Positions 24,242 through 32,908 of a stretch of 43,613 bases of DNA are shown here, piece after piece (the first letter of the stretch is position 1; each line of letters begins with the position of its first letter). Source of the DNA: Planctomycetota bacterium. GTDB lineage: Bacteria > Planctomycetota > SZUA-567 > JAFGGJ01. Made by a program: the position numbers and the translations under genes. The notes under the pieces are model-generated. The model saw only the letters and a list, made by a program, of their open reading frames with translations, was not told the DNA's origin and ran no database searches. The stretch covers positions 1 to 43,613 of the forward strand of contig JAFGGJ010000006.1 in assembly GCA_016930595.1 (NCBI GenBank), read 5' to 3'.

Positions 24242-26773
24242 CTAAGAGCCTCCCCCCAGCGTCCGGAGCCAGTCGAACCACTCGATGAGCACGTCCACCG
24301 TGCTGTGCCAGACGCCTTCGCCGCGGAAGCTCAGCACCACCATCAGCAGCAGCATCCCTCCCACCATCCCCACCAGCGCCCACGCAAGCACCGGCTGGAT
24401 GCGCCGCCGGAAGTTCATCACGCCGTACCAGCGGAACAGCGTGTACTTGAGCCCCAGCGCGACCAGCAGGGCGAACCACACGTGCCGCGCGTTCAGCTCG
24501 CAGTAGCCCAGCGGCACCGCCGCGAAGAAGACGCCGACCGGAGAAAGCGGCCATCCCGCCTTCTCCCGCCTCAGGTAGAACAGCACCCCGTATATGGCAA
24601 CGCCGAGCAGAATCCAGAACCAGTACGCGTCGTTGGTGAACGTACCGGGCGTCTCGCGCGTGCCGAACGTGTCGGCGTAGTAGGTCCAGCGCGAGTAGTT
24701 CTGCCAGTCGCTGGATATGTTCCTGTTGCCGTACTGGTAGGCGTAGGTGAGGTACACCGGGCCGGCGATGAAGAGCACGAGTGCCAGCGAAAGAGCAATA
24801 GCCCTGAACACACGGCGCGGGTGTATGCCGACGTCGGCGCCGATGCGGAAAGGTTCCGCAAAGAACGTGTGCGGGCCCAGCGAGCGCGCCGCCACGCCGA
24901 AGGTTCCCACGTTGGCGGCGCCCATCCAGCCCTGCTCGGTCTGCCACTGTCCCAGCGGGTTCTTGACCATGCTGCCATCTTCGGCGGCCTGGTAGCCGAC
25001 TAGCAGGTTCTTCTGCCAGTGCCCCATGGACTTCATGGTGTGCCACGGAGCGTATATCGGGTAGGCGCCTCCGGCGCGGATGCGGGCGTAAGCGAAGTTA
25101 ATGAAGGCGATAATCACGAGACTCAGCAGCGCGACCTGGAAACTCGTCCCCAGCCGGATGATGAACACGAAACAGCACACGGCGGCAAGGAACATGATGA
25201 GCAGCGTCCGGTAGGACAGGGCTTCGGTCTTCGCCGATTCATCCGGCAGGTTTCGCGCCCCCCACACAATCCCCGCGACGCTCAGGATACCGAGTATCAG
25301 CATCGCGATCGCCGGCAACAGCCAGAGCCCCGGGGTGGCGGTGCAAAGGGCCAGCAGCGTCGCGGCGACCCAGCCTCCGCTCAGCGCCACGTAGCCCCAC
25401 CGGAGCCGCCGGTCTCCGGCGGCCGGGTCCACCGGTTTCAGAATGCTCCTGAACACGGCTGCCAGGTGGTCCCGCCCGAACCACAGGGTCCACAGCGGGA
25501 TGCCCACTATTCCCCCGCTCCTCAGCACCATGTAAATCGCATGGTACATCCACGAACCGGCCTTGGGGATCCCCAGCTTGGTAAGGAACCAGGGCAGTAT
25601 CATGTTGAGCCCCACGTACGTCAGGAAGACCGTCAACAGGAAGTCCAGCGGCAGGAACATCGCGCTGATGAGCACGAAGGGCTCGATCGACAGGAACAGC
25701 ATCACGCCCTCAAACAACTGGAAAGCCGTCAGGTCCACTCCCCAGCTCTGCGGGCTCGGCGGCACGCCCACCGGCGAGGGGATCTTCTCCCAGATGTGCG
25801 GCAGCAGCCCGGGGATGGTGACAAGCAGGCCGATCGCGAGCCCCCAGCGCATCGCCTTGCGCGCCAGCAGCCTCAGCTCGATGCGCCTGCCGATTTCCTC
25901 GTCGCTAAGCGTCGCGTCCGCGTCCCGGTCGGGTATGTCCTCCTCGGGCTCCGAACTTTCTATGAGCTGCATCGGCACCCTTGTCCACGGGAACGGCAGT
26001 TTCTCCTCGTCTATCCATCTCCTGCGCCACAGGGCGACGAACGCCAGGCACGCCCCCAGGAAAAACGCGAACACGACGCTCCAGTAGAACAGCGGGTACA
26101 CCCATTCCGACCACGGCACGGTTCGGAACATCGACTGCAGGAACGTCACCGGGCGCAGCGGGCCGTCGTAGAACGCCTGCACGGCGCTTTCCTTCGTGGC
26201 CGACAGCCACGGCCTCGCCATGACCCACGTGTACGTCTTCTTGCCCAGGTAGCCTTCGTCCAGGTTCCTTATGCCGCTTTCCAGTATGCCCCTGTACAGG
26301 ATCGCCAGCGGCACCGCCACCAGCAGCATCGTGTAAATGATGGCGAGATCCTGCTTCCCGGCGAATCCTTTCCTGAGGTAACGGTTCACCATCGCCAGCA
26401 GGAACAGGATGAACATCGCCCCGAAGCCCATTATCAACACGAACTGCTGCTGCGAAGTCCCGCTGAAGTGGATGAAGAACCCGCTCGCCCCGCACCACAG
26501 TATCACCAGCATCGTACCCAGCGCTTCGGCACGCCCGATGAACTTCCTGATTACCCACATCAGCCCCAGCGGAGCCAGGCACACCCCGATGTCGAAGAAA
26601 ATCTGCCCTGCGAGCCTCGCGAAGCTGGTGTCGCCTTCCGCGCTGTAACGGGCGAGCGTCACCGCGTCGCGCAACAGGTTCAGGAACACCCACGCCGCGT
26701 AGGCCCCCAGGACTCCCCATTTCAGCCACCCCGGGGTCCTCGAAGCTTCCCGGCCTTTTTCCTGTTCCGCCAT
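24242..26773 (-). CDS. Large multi-helix OPT-like permease (resembles the DUF6784/DUF6785 family)
   Basis: This 843-residue membrane protein has 14 or more hydrophobic stretches. Its RRRWIDEEKLPFPWTRVPMQL segment corresponds to the FPFAQP-type loop of the OPT transporter at 15431-17416 and is, from memory, the hallmark of an uncharacterised family common in PVC genomes (DUF6785 with DUF6784). Further motifs are SWGVDLTAFQLFEGVMLFLS and GLNMILPWFLTKLGIPKAGS. The start ATG directly follows the TAA of the mini-FtsX gene, behind GAGGTG. No ATPase or binding domain is fused. Transport of a peptide-like or organic solute is an inference from the OPT resemblance; a structural comparison would be needed to confirm it. 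Confidence 0.7.
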   Translation of the reverse strand: MAEQEKGREASRTPGWLKWGVLGAYAAWVFLNLLRDAVTLARYSAEGDTSFARLAGQIFFDIGVCLAPLGLMWVIRKFIGRAEALGTMLVILWCGASGFFIHFSGTSQQQFVLIMGFGAMFILFLLAMVNRYLRKGFAGKQDLAIIYTMLLVAVPLAILYRGILESGIRNLDEGYLGKKTYTWVMARPWLSATKESAVQAFYDGPLRPVTFLQSMFRTVPWSEWVYPLFYWSVVFAFFLGACLAFVALWRRRWIDEEKLPFPWTRVPMQLIESSEPEEDIPDRDADATLSDEEIGRRIELRLLARKAMRWGLAIGLLVTIPGLLPHIWEKIPSPVGVPPSPQSWGVDLTAFQLFEGVMLFLSIEPFVLISAMFLPLDFLLTVFLTYVGLNMILPWFLTKLGIPKAGSWMYHAIYMVLRSGGIVGIPLWTLWFGRDHLAAVFRSILKPVDPAAGDRRLRWGYVALSGGWVAATLLALCTATPGLWLLPAIAMLILGILSVAGIVWGARNLPDESAKTEALSYRTLLIMFLAAVCCFVFIIRLGTSFQVALLSLVIIAFINFAYARIRAGGAYPIYAPWHTMKSMGHWQKNLLVGYQAAEDGSMVKNPLGQWQTEQGWMGAANVGTFGVAARSLGPHTFFAEPFRIGADVGIHPRRVFRAIALSLALVLFIAGPVYLTYAYQYGNRNISSDWQNYSRWTYYADTFGTRETPGTFTNDAYWFWILLGVAIYGVLFYLRREKAGWPLSPVGVFFAAVPLGYCELNARHVWFALLVALGLKYTLFRWYGVMNFRRRIQPVLAWALVGMVGGMLLLMVVLSFRGEGVWHSTVDVLIEWFDWLRTLGGGS

Positions 26774-27388
26774 TTACACCTCGTAACGCAGGGCTTCCGC
26801 CGCTTCTATCCTCGCGGCGTAGTAAACGGGATAAATGCTGGACATCAGGCAGAGGACCACGCTCGCAAGCGTCCCCCAGCCGATGCCGGCCAGGTATATC
26901 AGCGGGTTTTTGGCGACGGGCGCCACCATCTCCCAGCCGAGTTGCCCCGTGGCCGACAGCATTCCCAACAGCGTGCCGACCACGCCCCCCGCGACCCCGC
27001 CCAGGAGGCCCAGGAACGCCGCTTCGAACAGGAATATCTGCAGTATGTGCAGCCACGTCGCCCCCAGGCACTTCAGCGTTCCTATCTCTTTCACCCTCTC
27101 CGTCACGCTCATCAGCATCGCGTTGGTTATTCCCGTTATGGTGATGAGAGCGGCCACGGCCATCCACCAGTTGCCCATGGCTACCACCGGCGTCGTCTCC
27201 TCCGGCCCCATCCGCTCGGCGAAGCCCGCCAAAACGTCCTTCATGACGTAGAGGCTCGTCAGGAACGCCACGGCCAGCGCCACGCCCCCCAGCACAATCA
27301 GCATGCGCCCCAGCCTCAGCCTGACCGACTGTGCGCTCATCGCCAGCGCTTCCGAAAGCGGAAAGCTGCTGTGTCCCTGCTCCACCAA
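26774..27388 (-). CDS. Minimal FtsX-type ABC permease
   Basis: This 204-residue protein is an FtsX/MacB permease reduced to its membrane core. The first helix is LIVLGGVALAVAFLTSLYVM. A link of only about 25 residues leads to the three-helix FtsX domain (WWMAVAALITITGITNAMLM, VKEIGTLKCLGATWLHILQI, SIYPVYYAARIEAAEALRYEV). The KEIGTLKCLGA stretch is the coupling helix that contacts the ATPase. Typical family members are about 400 residues, with a 200-residue periplasmic domain that is absent here. The start appears to be TTG at 27388 after GGGGGAAGG, with GTG at 27385 as the alternative. It lies two bases after the ATPase gene and probably pairs with the giant fusion permease at 17409-22172. 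Confidence 0.85.
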   Translation of the reverse strand: MVEQGHSSFPLSEALAMSAQSVRLRLGRMLIVLGGVALAVAFLTSLYVMKDVLAGFAERMGPEETTPVVAMGNWWMAVAALITITGITNAMLMSVTERVKEIGTLKCLGATWLHILQIFLFEAAFLGLLGGVAGGVVGTLLGMLSATGQLGWEMVAPVAKNPLIYLAGIGWGTLASVVLCLMSSIYPVYYAARIEAAEALRYEV

Positions 27389-27390
27389 CG

Positions 27391-28152
27391 CTATTCGCCT
27401 TCCCCCGAGCCGTCTTCCATGTCGCCTACCTGCAGCTTGATGGAAGAGCGGTCCTCCACGCGCTCGACCTGCCCGTCACGCATCCACACGATGCGGTCCG
27501 AAGCGTCGATTATCTTGAGGTCGTGCGTATTGCACATGACCGTTATGCCGTTTTCGCGGTTCATTTTCACCATCAGCTCGATGATGGCCAGGCCAGTCTT
27601 CAGGTCCAGGTTCCCGGTCGGCTCGTCGGCCAGCACGATCGCTGGGTTGTTGGCGAAAGCCCTGGCGATAGCGACGCGCTGCTGCTGGCCGCCCGAGAGC
27701 TCCGTGGGCTTGTGGTCCTTGCGGTCAGCCAACCCGACCATCTCCAGGAGGTGCTCCCCGCGCTGCTGGCGTTCCTTCTTCGGCACGCCGGCGAAGATCA
27801 TCGGCAGCATCACGTTCTGCACGGCCGTCATGATGGGTATCAGGTTGAACGTCTGGAAAATGTAGCCGATCTTGCGGCACCGCAGCCACGCCAGCTCGTA
27901 GGCGTCCAGCTTGGAAATATCCGTCTTGTCGATGAATATGCGGCCCTCGGTGGGCTTGTCCAGCCCCCCCACCAAGTTAAAGAGCGTCGTCTTGCCCGAC
28001 CCCGACGGCCCCATGATGGACACATACTCGCCGCGCTTTATGGAAAGATCCACCCCGTCGGAGGCCTTGACGGTCGTGCCGCCCATGTAGTAATACTTCT
28101 TGACGCCTTCCACTAATACAGCGTACTGTTCTTCCGAAACGTTCTGGGCCAA
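27391..28152 (-). CDS. ABC transporter ATPase of the LolD/MacB/FtsE type
   Basis: The protein has 253 residues from a TTG at 28152 placed behind GGGGAGGAGGG; the frame runs 21 codons further but through the promoter, so the longer start is unlikely. Walker A GPSGSGKT (48-55), Q-loop Gln99, signature LSGGQQQR (151-158), Walker B AIVLADEP with catalytic Glu176, and the H-loop in CNTHD are all intact. The sequence is typical of ATPases that drive FtsX-fold permeases in lipoprotein release, efflux or mechanotransmission. It is the first gene of the long operon, and its natural partners here are the mini-FtsX permease next to it and the M28-like/FtsX fusion downstream. Confidence 0.95.
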   Translation of the reverse strand: MAQNVSEEQYAVLVEGVKKYYYMGGTTVKASDGVDLSIKRGEYVSIMGPSGSGKTTLFNLVGGLDKPTEGRIFIDKTDISKLDAYELAWLRCRKIGYIFQTFNLIPIMTAVQNVMLPMIFAGVPKKERQQRGEHLLEMVGLADRKDHKPTELSGGQQQRVAIARAFANNPAIVLADEPTGNLDLKTGLAIIELMVKMNRENGITVMCNTHDLKIIDASDRIVWMRDGQVERVEDRSSIKLQVGDMEDGSGEGE

Positions 28153-28186
28153 GGCGACCCTCCTCCCCGGGCGCAAGGATTGAGGC

Positions 28187-28215
28187 ATTCTACCGTATTC
28201 TGCCGATATGGTCAA
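28187..28215 (-). promoter_or_regulatory. Sigma-70 promoter of the ABC/OPT operon
   Basis: On the minus strand, TTGACC (28215-28210) and TAGAAT (28192-28187) are separated by 17 bases. The -10 ends 34 bases before the TTG start at 28152, which supports that start and excludes the longer frame. It is the only clear promoter found for the genes down to 15431. Confidence 0.7.
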
Positions 28216-28276
28216 TGGTGGAAAGTTCCCGCCGGACCGCTATCATATCGACTGCCTCGAAACGGGTAAGCCCTTG

Positions 28277-29752
28277 ATGAACAGGAACATCCTCGTCGCG
28301 GGATTCATCGCCGCAGCGTCCGCCGCCGCGTTATGGTTCGCCAGCGGAGGCAAGGCGCTGGCGCCGGCGTGTCCGGGCCCCGCCGAAATCCACGACGCCA
28401 TGCCGGACGCCGCCGTGCGCAGGACCGGCTTCATCCGCCCGGACGCCGCCTCGTCCCGCCGGCAGCTTACGTTCCAGGTCGTTCTCGTTCCTCCTCCGGC
28501 CGGCTACCTGACCAACGCCGCGGCGGCCGCCTACGCCCAGGAAACCGTCCGCGCCGTGGCCGCCGTGTTCTCCGCACGCTATGAAACCACCCCCGCGCAG
28601 GTGCGCGTGGTCCTCCTTCCGCCGGACAACATGCTGCTCACCGACGACATCCCACCCATGCGGGCCTTCGAGCGCTCCTACGACGAAGCCGCCCTGGAAC
28701 ACCGCTTCGGCGTCGCGCTCGGCATGCCCGTTCTGCTTCTCTCGGGCCTCGACGCCGTCCCGGTCCGCCTCGCCATCGAAGAAATGGCCGCCCGGGAAGC
28801 CGCCGCTCTCCTCGGCGCCACGGCGGACGACCCCTTCTGGGCCGAACGGGGGGCCGAGGTCAACGGTCTGGTCTTCTCCCGCATGGACATCCGCCTGCTC
28901 GCCGCCGCCGCGGCCGCCGGCCGAAACGTTATCCAGGATGACGTCGTCCTGGTGGATACCGACGCCGGCGACGTCCTGATGGCGGGCCCCCTCCCGCTTG
29001 AGCCGCCGGACATGTTCCCGGTGCCTCTCATGCTGTCCGATTCCGTGCCGCGGGAAGACACCGCCCTCAGGCTCAAACTCGTGGACGCCTATGAACGTGA
29101 ACGCTCCTCCCCGCCCGCCGGCGTTCTTCTCGCCGGCCCCGCCGGCCTGTCCTACGAAACCTCCGCTGACACCCGCCAGCGCGCGCTCGAAGAAAAAAGC
29201 GTCGTCGCCTGGGGTCTCAGGCGTTTCCCCCTCGCCGACGGCGTCTCGCTCCACGACGGCTGGCGCTACGTCGTCATACACCACACCGCCTCGGAAGCCG
29301 GCAACCTGGAAACTATCGACCACTACCACCGCGACATCCGCGGCTGGGCTAACGGCGCGGGGTATCACTTCATCATCGGCAACGGCAACGGCATGAAGGA
29401 CGGCGAAATTGTCTGCAGCACGCGCTGGACCCGCCAGCTCACCGGCGCGCACGTCGGCAACCCGGACTGGAACAGGATGAGCATCGGCGTGGCGCTCGTC
29501 GGCAATTTCGAAGAAGACAAGCCTTCGGAAAAACAGCTCAAATCCCTCGTCAAGCTAGCCCGCTTCCTGGCTGCGCAGAACAGCGTCCCCATCCAGAAGA
29601 TAATCGGCCACCGCGATTGCCCCATCGCACACACGCTGTGCCCCGGGGCCAACTTCCCCTGGACCGAATTCAGAAAACGCCTGAAAGAAACTTCCTCGCC
29701 TCCGCCGCCCGACGCCCCGCCCGCGAACATGCCGGAACCGACCGCTCCGTGA
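28277..29752 (+). CDS. Exported N-acetylmuramoyl-L-alanine amidase (Amidase_2/PGRP type)
   Basis: The ATG at 28277 gives 491 residues with a signal peptide or anchor (ILVAGFIAAASAAALWFAS). Residues 30-330 have no recognised domain. The C-terminal 150 residues form a zinc amidase: WRYVVIHHTASEAGNL with the first His ligand, GAGYHFIIGNGNGMKDGEI, IGVALVGNFEEDKPSEKQ, and GHRDCPIAHTLCPGANFPW with the second His and the Cys ligand. Such enzymes cut the bond between muramic acid and the stem peptide of peptidoglycan, so it should act in the periplasm. It is divergent from the ABC/OPT operon, with 124 bases between the two start codons. TATCAT (28241-28246) is a possible -10, but no good -35 accompanies it. 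Confidence 0.9.
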   Translation: MNRNILVAGFIAAASAAALWFASGGKALAPACPGPAEIHDAMPDAAVRRTGFIRPDAASSRRQLTFQVVLVPPPAGYLTNAAAAAYAQETVRAVAAVFSARYETTPAQVRVVLLPPDNMLLTDDIPPMRAFERSYDEAALEHRFGVALGMPVLLLSGLDAVPVRLAIEEMAAREAAALLGATADDPFWAERGAEVNGLVFSRMDIRLLAAAAAAGRNVIQDDVVLVDTDAGDVLMAGPLPLEPPDMFPVPLMLSDSVPREDTALRLKLVDAYERERSSPPAGVLLAGPAGLSYETSADTRQRALEEKSVVAWGLRRFPLADGVSLHDGWRYVVIHHTASEAGNLETIDHYHRDIRGWANGAGYHFIIGNGNGMKDGEIVCSTRWTRQLTGAHVGNPDWNRMSIGVALVGNFEEDKPSEKQLKSLVKLARFLAAQNSVPIQKIIGHRDCPIAHTLCPGANFPWTEFRKRLKETSSPPPPDAPPANMPEPTAP

Positions 29753-29821
29753 CCGCCGGAAACCCGCGGGGACGAACCATGTCTTGCTCCCGTGCGTCTA
29801 ATATATTGTAGGGGACGCCAT

Positions 29822-30736
29822 ATGGACATGCTCCGGCCGAGACTGCTGCTTGCCGCCCGGCGCGCCCTTTCCGGCGCGCTGGCGGGTTTTGTTTTCGCCG
29901 CACCGCTTGCCGCCCTGCTGGCGGCGGCCGGACGCCTTCTTGCATGGGAAACTCTCGTAGACGCCTCGCTGGTTCTGCCGGCGGCGGCGTTTGCTGGAGG
30001 ATTTTTCTCCGGGGCGGCCCGTGTCGTCCTGCTTCCCGCCCCCGGGCTCGCCGCCTGGATCGACCTTCACGTGGGCGCCCGGGGCGCCGTCGCCGCCGCG
30101 GGTGAAATCCCGGCGACCCATCCCTTCGCCGCCCTTGTCCGCGGGCGCGCCGCCGATGCTCTCGCCGAGGCGGGACTGTCGTATCTCAGGCCCTTCCTGC
30201 CGGCCTGGGCGCCCCTCGTCCTGGCGGCCGGAGCCGTATGGGGACTGGCTCTGCTGATCCCGCGGGCCGGGACCGCTCAAACCGGTTACGTCGAATTCGC
30301 GGGCGTGGTTGAAACCGTCTCCGGAAGCGCCGGCGACGCCGACGGTCCCCCTCCCGAAACCGACTGGCGCAAGCTGTTTCTCGTCCGGCAGCCGCCCCCT
30401 GGTCCTGCCGCGGCCGCCGCCGATGCTCCGCCAGTACCGCTCCCGCCCGGCGTTGACGTCCCGCGCCCGGACGACGCCGCCCGCGGCGCTTCCGCTGACC
30501 CCGGGAACGGCGGCAGGACCGGCGATGTCGGCCGCTCGACCGGCGCTGCTTCTTCTCCGGGTACCGGGGAGGGCTCCGGCGCGGCCGGCCCTCGCACCGG
30601 GCACGCGGCGGCCGGCGCCGCGGCGCCGGCGGAATTGCCTCTCCCCTCGCGCTGGAGCAATGTGGCAGCGCGCTACCGCGCCATACTCCGCGACAGGGCC
30701 TCTTCCCACCTTCAGGATGCCCCGGCCGCACCCTGA
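29822..30736 (+). CDS. Unknown membrane protein with a Pro/Ala/Gly-rich tail
   Basis: The ATG at 29822 follows GTAGGGGACGCC and gives 304 residues. Three hydrophobic stretches are visible (ALAGFVFAAPLAALLAAAGR, ASLVLPAAAFAGGFFSG, WAPLVLAAGAVWGLALLIP). From about residue 170 the sequence is a low-complexity Pro/Ala/Gly/Asp-rich region, presumably unfolded and outside the membrane. No family is recognised. The arrangement of helices followed by a flexible tail is compatible with an envelope anchor. AT-rich sequence just before the start (TCTAATATATTG) may contain its promoter, but no -35 could be fixed. Confidence 0.6.
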   Translation: MDMLRPRLLLAARRALSGALAGFVFAAPLAALLAAAGRLLAWETLVDASLVLPAAAFAGGFFSGAARVVLLPAPGLAAWIDLHVGARGAVAAAGEIPATHPFAALVRGRAADALAEAGLSYLRPFLPAWAPLVLAAGAVWGLALLIPRAGTAQTGYVEFAGVVETVSGSAGDADGPPPETDWRKLFLVRQPPPGPAAAAADAPPVPLPPGVDVPRPDDAARGASADPGNGGRTGDVGRSTGAASSPGTGEGSGAAGPRTGHAAAGAAAPAELPLPSRWSNVAARYRAILRDRASSHLQDAPAAP

Positions 30737-30828
30737 ACCGCCGGTTGCAGTTGCGTTTTCCAGACACTCTTCTAACATCTATTCTGCGGCGCACGTCTTC
30801 TGTTTTAATGTATATGCGGGGAGATGAC

Positions 30829-31392
30829 ATGAAGCCTTTCACGCCGGCCCTGCCCGTCCTGCTGCTGGCGGCTGCAGCGGGCTGCGGCACGAACTACATC
30901 ACCACCGATAACAAGCAGGACTTCGCCTTTCAGGGCCGCGACTGGGTCACGTCCGCCACTACCGACCTGGAAAACCGCGGCCACACCTACAAGGCCGCCT
31001 CCGAAAAAACCTGGCGCGCCGTCCACCAGGTCCTCGCTGAAATGGGCGTCAGGGTCAAGGACGAAGACCCCGACTGGAAAGTCATCCACAACACCTACTA
31101 CGCCACCACCCCCGTCGGGGAAGTCAAAGCCTTCATCAACGACATCAATTCGCGCTACGACAAGTTCAAGGTCGTCAAGGCCCACTACCGCCTGACCGTC
31201 ACCGTCAACATGGTCACCAGGGAACGCACCAACGTCAACTGCCGCGTCTTCTGGGACGTCCTCAAGCAGGGCGAGACCCAGTGGGAATCCTGGGTGCCCA
31301 ACAAGCGCGTCATTGAATACTTCTTCAGGCGCCTCGACAAGCGCCTACCGGCCTTCAGGGACGATTCCCAGCACATGTGGCAGGGCTGGTGA
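30829..31392 (+). CDS. Lipoprotein of unknown function
   Basis: The ATG at 30829 behind GGGGAG gives 187 residues; the frame is open upstream, but that part would break the signal peptide. MKPFTPALPVLLLAAAAGCG is a lipoprotein signal with Cys19. The mature part has an alpha/beta pattern (ASEKTWRAVHQVLAEMGVRV, then ATTPVGEVKAFIND, then YRLTVTVNMVTRERTNVNCR, then VIEYFFRRLDKRL), similar to small periplasmic lipoproteins in which a short domain packs helices on a sheet. I cannot name the family. Two weak promoter candidates lie before it (TTGCGT/TAACAT at 30751-30778; TTCTGC/TAATGT at 30782-30811). It ends 13 bases from the convergent gpmA. Confidence 0.65.
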   Translation: MKPFTPALPVLLLAAAAGCGTNYITTDNKQDFAFQGRDWVTSATTDLENRGHTYKAASEKTWRAVHQVLAEMGVRVKDEDPDWKVIHNTYYATTPVGEVKAFINDINSRYDKFKVVKAHYRLTVTVNMVTRERTNVNCRVFWDVLKQGETQWESWVPNKRVIEYFFRRLDKRLPAFRDDSQHMWQGW

Positions 31393-31405
31393 ACGGGTCC
31401 GCTCG

Positions 31406-32155
31406 CTACTCCGTCCGCCGCCCGTGCCCGGCGGCGGCGTCCGTGGCCGCCCGGATCTCCTCCTCGTCCCCCAGGTAGTAGCGCTTTTCCGGGAGAAGAT
31501 TCTCATCGAGTTCGTATACCAGCGGGATGCCCGTCGGGATGTTCACCCCGGCTATGTCGGCGTCCGCTATGCCGTCCAGGTATTTCACCAGCGCCCTCAG
31601 GCTGTTCCCGTGCGCGGCGATGATCGCCCCCGCCCCCGCTTTCAGCACGGGCGCGATGTCGCCGTGCCAGTACGGCAGAAAGCGCTCCACCGTGTCCTGC
31701 AGGCTCTCGGTCGCCGGCAGTTCCTCCGCCGGCACGCCGGCGTATCTCGGGTCGCCCGCCGGCAGCCGCGGGTCGCCGGCACGCAGCGCGGGAGGTCTCA
31801 CGTCGTAGCTTCTGCGCCACAGGTGCACCTGTTCTTCGCCGTAAGTTCCGGCGGTCTCGCTCTTGTCCAGCCCCTGCAGCGCCCCGTAGTGCCTTTCGTT
31901 CAGCCGCCAGCTGGAACGCACCGGTATCCACATCAGGTCCATCTCGTCCAGCACTATCCACAGCGTCCGGATCGCCCGCTTCAGCACCGACGTGAATGCG
32001 ACGTCGAAGACGTATCCCTGCTCCCGGAGGATCTTCCCCGAGCGTCTCGCCTCTCCGATCCCCTTTTCCGACAGGTCGACGTCCGTCCAGCCCGTGAACC
32101 TGTTCTCGCGGTTCCAGATGCTTTCCCCGTGCCTCAGCAGCACCAGTTTTTTCAC
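31406..32155 (-). CDS. gpmA: 2,3-bisphosphoglycerate-dependent phosphoglycerate mutase
   Basis: The enzyme interconverts 3- and 2-phosphoglycerate in glycolysis and gluconeogenesis. A GTG at 32155 behind GGGAGGAG gives 249 residues, the standard length, and places the catalytic motif LVLLRHGES (His9) at the N-terminus; the open frame upstream of it is not needed. Further signatures are [48 protein letters not shown] and [16 protein letters not shown] with the second histidine. [17 protein letters not shown] near the end is typical. It is monocistronic and divergent from the sigma-factor gene. Enolase, the next step of the pathway, is encoded 8 kb away. Confidence 0.96.
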   Translation of the reverse strand: MKKLVLLRHGESIWNRENRFTGWTDVDLSEKGIGEARRSGKILREQGYVFDVAFTSVLKRAIRTLWIVLDEMDLMWIPVRSSWRLNERHYGALQGLDKSETAGTYGEEQVHLWRRSYDVRPPALRAGDPRLPAGDPRYAGVPAEELPATESLQDTVERFLPYWHGDIAPVLKAGAGAIIAAHGNSLRALVKYLDGIADADIAGVNIPTGIPLVYELDENLLPEKRYYLGDEEEIRAATDAAAGHGRRTE

Positions 32156-32300
32156 GCCGCTCCTCCCGCCGCTTCGCTCCCGCCGTGTTTTCACTCCCGC
32201 CGGAGAATATTCTATCGTGCGCGTTGAAGAAAACTGTAGAATTCCTGCAGCAGGTTTCCCGTTTCACGAGTCCTATTACCTGATGCCGCAGGAGCTTTTG

Positions 32301-32906
32301 GTGACACAGCCCGCAGCGAGTGTCGGACACAGCGACGCCGAACTCGTAAGCCGCTCTCTCGCTGATGGCGGCGCCGAAGCTTTCTGCGAACTGGTCAGTC
32401 GGTACAAGGGAATGGTTATGGGCAGCGTCCTTCACATCGCAGGCGATTACCACACAGCCGAAGACATCGCCCAGGAAGTCTTCCTCAAGGCCTACCGCGC
32501 TCTCAAGAACCTCAAGGAACCCGCCGGCTTCGCCGCGTGGCTCTCCTCCATCGCACGCAACACCGCCATCAGCGAACTCAGAAAAAAGAAACCCTCCTCC
32601 CTCGAAAGTCTTTCTTCCTCCCCGAGCGAAGCGCCAGATATCGAAGCCTTCCTGCCCCCCGACATCTCCTCCGACCCCGGCGAAGCCTCTTCCAGGCGCG
32701 AGCTCTACAGGGAAGTCGTTAAGTGCATCGAAGAACTCCCCGAAGCCTATCGCTCCACCGTTTACCTCAAGTACCTCAAGGGCTTCACCTGCGCCCAGAT
32801 CGCCGCCGTTCAGGACACCGCCCTGGGCGTGGTCACCAGCCGCCTGACGCGCGCCAATGCCATGCTCAGAGACAGGCTTTCAGTCCTTGCGGGTGAGGAG
32901 TCATAA
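32301..32906 (+). CDS. ECF-type RNA polymerase sigma factor
   Basis: The protein has 201 residues from a GTG at 32301 behind AGGAG at six-base spacing; an ATG at 32283 is possible but has no ribosome site. Region 2 (ELVSRYKGMVMGSVLHIAGD, then AEDIAQEVFLKAYRALKNL and FAAWLSSIARNTAISELRKK) and region 4 (CIEELPEAYRSTVYLKYLKG, then FTCAQIAAVQDTALGVVTSRLTRA) are clear, with no extra domains. It directs RNA polymerase to a small regulon. The anti-sigma gene starts two bases after its stop, so it is probably held inactive by that protein. I could not define its recognition sequence from the neighbouring upstream regions. Confidence 0.92.
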   Translation: MTQPAASVGHSDAELVSRSLADGGAEAFCELVSRYKGMVMGSVLHIAGDYHTAEDIAQEVFLKAYRALKNLKEPAGFAAWLSSIARNTAISELRKKKPSSLESLSSSPSEAPDIEAFLPPDISSDPGEASSRRELYREVVKCIEELPEAYRSTVYLKYLKGFTCAQIAAVQDTALGVVTSRLTRANAMLRDRLSVLAGEES

Positions 32907-32908
32907 CC

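Noticed and set aside
31992-32300. Upstream extension of the sigma-factor frame
   Set aside because: It is antisense to gpmA; the GTG at 32301 with AGGAG gives a normal ECF length.
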